From contig CALPMR020000117.1 of the NCBI GenBank assembly GCA_943324725.2, forward strand, positions 1 to 8,649: 8,649 nucleotides of DNA, given 5' to 3'. How positions within the stretch are numbered: the first letter of the stretch is position 1; each line of letters begins with the position of its first letter. Positions 6,895 to 8,649 of the stretch are shown here, one piece after another. The stretch is from Bordetella parapertussis. GTDB lineage: Bacteria; Cyanobacteriota; Cyanobacteriia; PCC-6307; Cyanobiaceae. A program made the position numbers and the translations under genes. Under the pieces are notes generated by a model. The model was not told where the DNA came from, did no database searches, and saw nothing but the letters and a program-made list of their open reading frames with translations.

Positions 6895-7689
6895 ATGTTC
6901 GTCGTCCGCCAGGCTCCTGCTCTGCAGGTGCTGTTCCGTCGTTGTCGGCTGCCTGGGTTCACGGCTGGTGCTGCAGGGCAGACGGCTGTTGCCGCAGGGC
7001 AGAGAGCTGGTGCCGTGGCTCTGGCGGCGGCCGTCTTGTTGCCGGGGCTGGCCGCCCGGGCCGAGGTGCAGCTGCGCTGTGAGGGCACCCAGCTGGAGGC
7101 CCGCGGCAGCGCCGAGCAGCCCCGTCCGATCCGCCGGCTGCAGTTCTCTCTCTCGCTGGAGGCCGAGGCCGCCAACACCGATGGCGCCCTGTCCGAACTG
7201 CAGCGACGCCTGGCGGCCGTGCGTTCTGCCTTGCAGCGGCTGGAGGTGCAGGAGTTCCGGGCCAGTTCCCCCAGCACCTGGCAGCGCCCTGCCGAGACCG
7301 GACGTCCGGCGGCGGTTCAGGCCAGCCTGCAGATCACGGGCCGGCTGCAGCCGCTGCGGTTGCAGCCGCTGATCCGGCAGGTGGGGGCCCTGGCCGGGGT
7401 GCGGCTGTCGCCGGTGAGCACCGAGGCCGATCCGTCCCAGGACGCCAGCGTCCGTCGCGAGCTGCTGCGCCGGGCCTATCGCGATGCCCAGGCCCAGGCC
7501 CGGGAGCTGGCCAGCGTGATCGGCGCTCCCCGCCTGCGCCCTCTGGAGGTGGTGCTGGATGGCAGCGAAAACCGGCCGCTGATGATGCGGGCCGTCGCCG
7601 CCGATGCCGCGCCGCCCCCCTTTGATCCGGCCGAACTGCCTCCCCCACTGGATCGCCTGACGATGTTGGTGCGTTTCTGTGCCGAGTGA
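6895..7689 (+). CDS. Exported SIMPL-domain (DUF541) protein
   Basis: The 264-residue product has an export signal (hydrophobic core about 38-51, likely cleavage after AARA near 56) and a SIMPL domain of about 200 residues. Family features are the early EVQLRCEGTQLEARGSAE strand, the helix GALSELQRRLAAVRSALQRL (about 98-117), the VRRELLRRAYRDAQAQAREL helix, and the IGAPRLRPLEVVLDG strand after it. SIMPL proteins are periplasmic or surface proteins of poorly defined function. The mature chain has only two cysteines, C62 and C262, near its two ends, so a disulfide closing the domain is plausible. The signal region is unusually long and holds a 21-bp tandem repeat (6961-7002), so ATG 6895 is not certain; GTG 6928 would give a shorter signal with the RR pair near its start. 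It diverges from the channel gene and lies 46 bases before the FecR gene. Confidence 0.82.
   Translation: MFVVRQAPALQVLFRRCRLPGFTAGAAGQTAVAAGQRAGAVALAAAVLLPGLAARAEVQLRCEGTQLEARGSAEQPRPIRRLQFSLSLEAEAANTDGALSELQRRLAAVRSALQRLEVQEFRASSPSTWQRPAETGRPAAVQASLQITGRLQPLRLQPLIRQVGALAGVRLSPVSTEADPSQDASVRRELLRRAYRDAQAQARELASVIGAPRLRPLEVVLDGSENRPLMMRAVAADAAPPPFDPAELPPPLDRLTMLVRFCAE
6961..7002 (+). repeat. Tandem 21-bp duplication inside the SIMPL signal region
   Basis: Positions 6961-6981 and 6982-7002 are adjacent copies matching at 19 of 21 bases, both starting ACGGCTG and ending GCAGGGCAG. In frame they encode TAGAAGQ then TAVAAGQ, followed by a looser RAGAVAL. Unit length is a multiple of three, so the frame is kept. 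Confidence 0.85.
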
Positions 7690-7735
7690 TGGCCGGGGTG
7701 GGACGCCCAGAATGGGGCTCTGCAGGTGCTTCGCC

Positions 7736-8467
7736 ATGCCGTTGGCTTTCCGGATCTCTTGCCAGCGTTCCAGGGCCGCTCTTCTGCCGGGCCTTCTGGC
7801 CCTGACGCTGCTGCTGGCCCCGGCGGCCCGGGCGGCCGAATCGGCGGAGGTGCAGGAAATTCTCGATGGCAGGGAGTTTTACATCGATCAGAAACAGGCC
7901 AGGGTCAAGGAGAAGGCCCAGGCACCCCAGCAGATCAGCACCCAGAACAGCCGTGGCCAGATCCGCTTTGAGGCCGGTGCGGTCGGCCGGCTCAACCGCT
8001 TCTCGATCTTGCGGCTGGGTCAGGGCTGTTTTCTGGTCGATCGCGGCCAGATTCTGGTCTCGGGCAAGCAGAGCGGCTGCACCCGTTCCGCGCGCCTGAG
8101 CGTGCGCGGCACCAACTACCTGCTGGAGGTGAAGGACAACGGCGATTCCGAGCTCTCGGTACTGGAGGGTTCGGTGCAGGTGGAACCCCTGCGCGATGGC
8201 CAGCCCACCGGTGCGGCGCCGGCCAAGGTCCAGGCGGGTCAGCGCCTGCGCCTGTCGCCCGAGGGGGTGGTGCTGACCCTGGTTGCCCTGAGTTCGGGGG
8301 ACTACAGCAGCATCCTCTCCGGCCCGCTGTTTGAAGGGTTCCGATTGCCTCTGCCCGCCGCCGAGGCCCTCGACAGCTATCTGCGCGCCCATGTGCCGGG
8401 GGTGTCGCTGCCGTCGTTGCCGCTGACGCTGCCATCGCTGCCGATCAGCCTGCCGCGCTTCTTCTGA
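7736..8467 (+). CDS. Exported FecR-domain protein
   Basis: From ATG 7736 the protein has 243 residues. A classic signal peptide comes first: basic start MPLAFRISCQRSR, hydrophobic core about 14-29, likely cleavage after AARA near 33. The FecR domain (about 60-175) contains NSRGQIRFEAGAVGRLNRFS, a LSVRGTNYLLEV strand (121-132), the SVLEGSVQVEP turn (141-151) and AGQRLRLSPEG (167-177). Such domains sense or scaffold in the periplasm; here no anti-sigma region is fused. The mature chain has just two cysteines, C98 and C115, seventeen residues apart, so an internal disulfide is plausible. The C-terminus ends in a Ser-Leu-Pro-rich tail (about 224-240) before RFF. AGG 9 bases before ATG 7736 supports this start; the frame is open back to GTG 7679 (overlapping the SIMPL gene) with another ATG at 7712. 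The following gene begins about 100 bases later. Confidence 0.87.
   Translation: MPLAFRISCQRSRAALLPGLLALTLLLAPAARAAESAEVQEILDGREFYIDQKQARVKEKAQAPQQISTQNSRGQIRFEAGAVGRLNRFSILRLGQGCFLVDRGQILVSGKQSGCTRSARLSVRGTNYLLEVKDNGDSELSVLEGSVQVEPLRDGQPTGAAPAKVQAGQRLRLSPEGVVLTLVALSSGDYSSILSGPLFEGFRLPLPAAEALDSYLRAHVPGVSLPSLPLTLPSLPISLPRFF
8405..8455 (+). repeat. Ser-Leu-Pro microrepeat at the FecR protein C-terminus
   Basis: These codons give SLPSLPLTLPSLPISLP, five leucine-proline steps. At DNA level it is an imperfect iteration of TCGCTGCCG-like units. Confidence 0.8.
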
Positions 8468-8570
8468 AGGCGATGACGGTGGCCGTGATCACACCCTTGG
8501 ATTCCCGCCGAATGCTGGCCAGCTTCCGCTGGTCCATGGACCCTGGGCCTGTGCGGCATCGGGGGTGCTC

Positions 8571-8649
8571 GTGAGACCCACCAAGGCGTTGAAGCGGCCC
8601 GTCACCCTGGTGATCCTCAGTGCCCTGGTGGTGGGCTGGAGCGGTGCCA
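8571..8649 (+). CDS. N-terminus of a probable membrane protein, cut by the right edge
   Basis: From GTG 8571 the frame is open to the edge and reads VRPTKALKRP followed by VTLVILSALVVGWSGA. A short basic stretch followed directly by a hydrophobic segment is the usual start of an inner-membrane protein with its N-terminus in the cytoplasm. GTG 8565 is an alternative start, and a GGGGG tract at 8561-8565 is a possible ribosome binding site for 8571. Position after a FecR gene suggests a CHASE2-type membrane sensor, which from memory often neighbours FecR genes in cyanobacteria, sometimes with a C-terminal adenylate/guanylate cyclase. Only 26 codons are visible, so the family is inferred from context alone. 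Confidence 0.5.
   Translation, partial: MRPTKALKRPVTLVILSALVVGWSGA

Noticed and set aside
7679..7735. GTG start for the FecR gene overlapping the SIMPL stop
   Set aside because: It would put 19 non-hydrophobic residues before a well-formed signal peptide. ATG 7736 has a suitably spaced AGG and gives a standard signal.
1..8649. CRISPR arrays, tRNA or rRNA genes, insertion sequences, phage or toxin-antitoxin genes
   Set aside because: I saw no regularly spaced repeats, tRNA cloverleaf, transposase-like frame or terminal inverted repeats. Gene density and composition look uniform across the window.

Overview
The window is GC-rich, densely packed bacterial chromosome. Most of it resembles an alpha-cyanobacterium of the Synechococcus/Cyanobium type. 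The clearest pointer is a cyanobacteria-specific AbrB regulator (cyAbrB), with its unique N-terminal domain and a C-terminal AbrB hairpin. An AlaS with an Ala/Ser-rich N-terminal tail, as I recall from picocyanobacterial AlaS, supports this. The assignment rests on protein character, not on a database match.

Left part (1-3931): the 5' end of an unrecognised minus-strand gene runs off the left edge. It is divergent, across a 57-base gap, from a plus-strand class I methyltransferase-like gene. Alanyl-tRNA synthetase (alaS) follows on the same strand.

Middle part (3932-5278): a 301-base gene-free stretch carries a strong 13-bp-arm inverted repeat and smaller palindromes, then leads to the cyAbrB gene. 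A second spacer with two hairpins leads to a small DUF3307-like membrane protein whose start is ambiguous. The strong ribosome binding site and ATG lie one base out of frame with the conserved reading frame.

Right part (5279-8649): a minus-strand MscS-type channel carries a C-terminal cyclic-nucleotide-binding domain. Divergent from it, three plus-strand genes run in series: an exported SIMPL (DUF541) protein, an exported FecR-domain protein, and the first ~26 codons of a probable membrane protein cut by the right edge. The last could be a CHASE2-type sensor, possibly a cyclase, but too little is visible to tell.

Working picture: the left and middle hold housekeeping and regulatory genes (translation, global transcription control). 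The right end looks like an envelope-sensing block: two exported proteins with exactly two cysteines each, a membrane protein, and a nucleotide-gated mechanosensitive-type channel. If the truncated gene proves to be a nucleotide cyclase, channel and cyclase could form one signalling circuit. That is a hypothesis, not something this window demonstrates.
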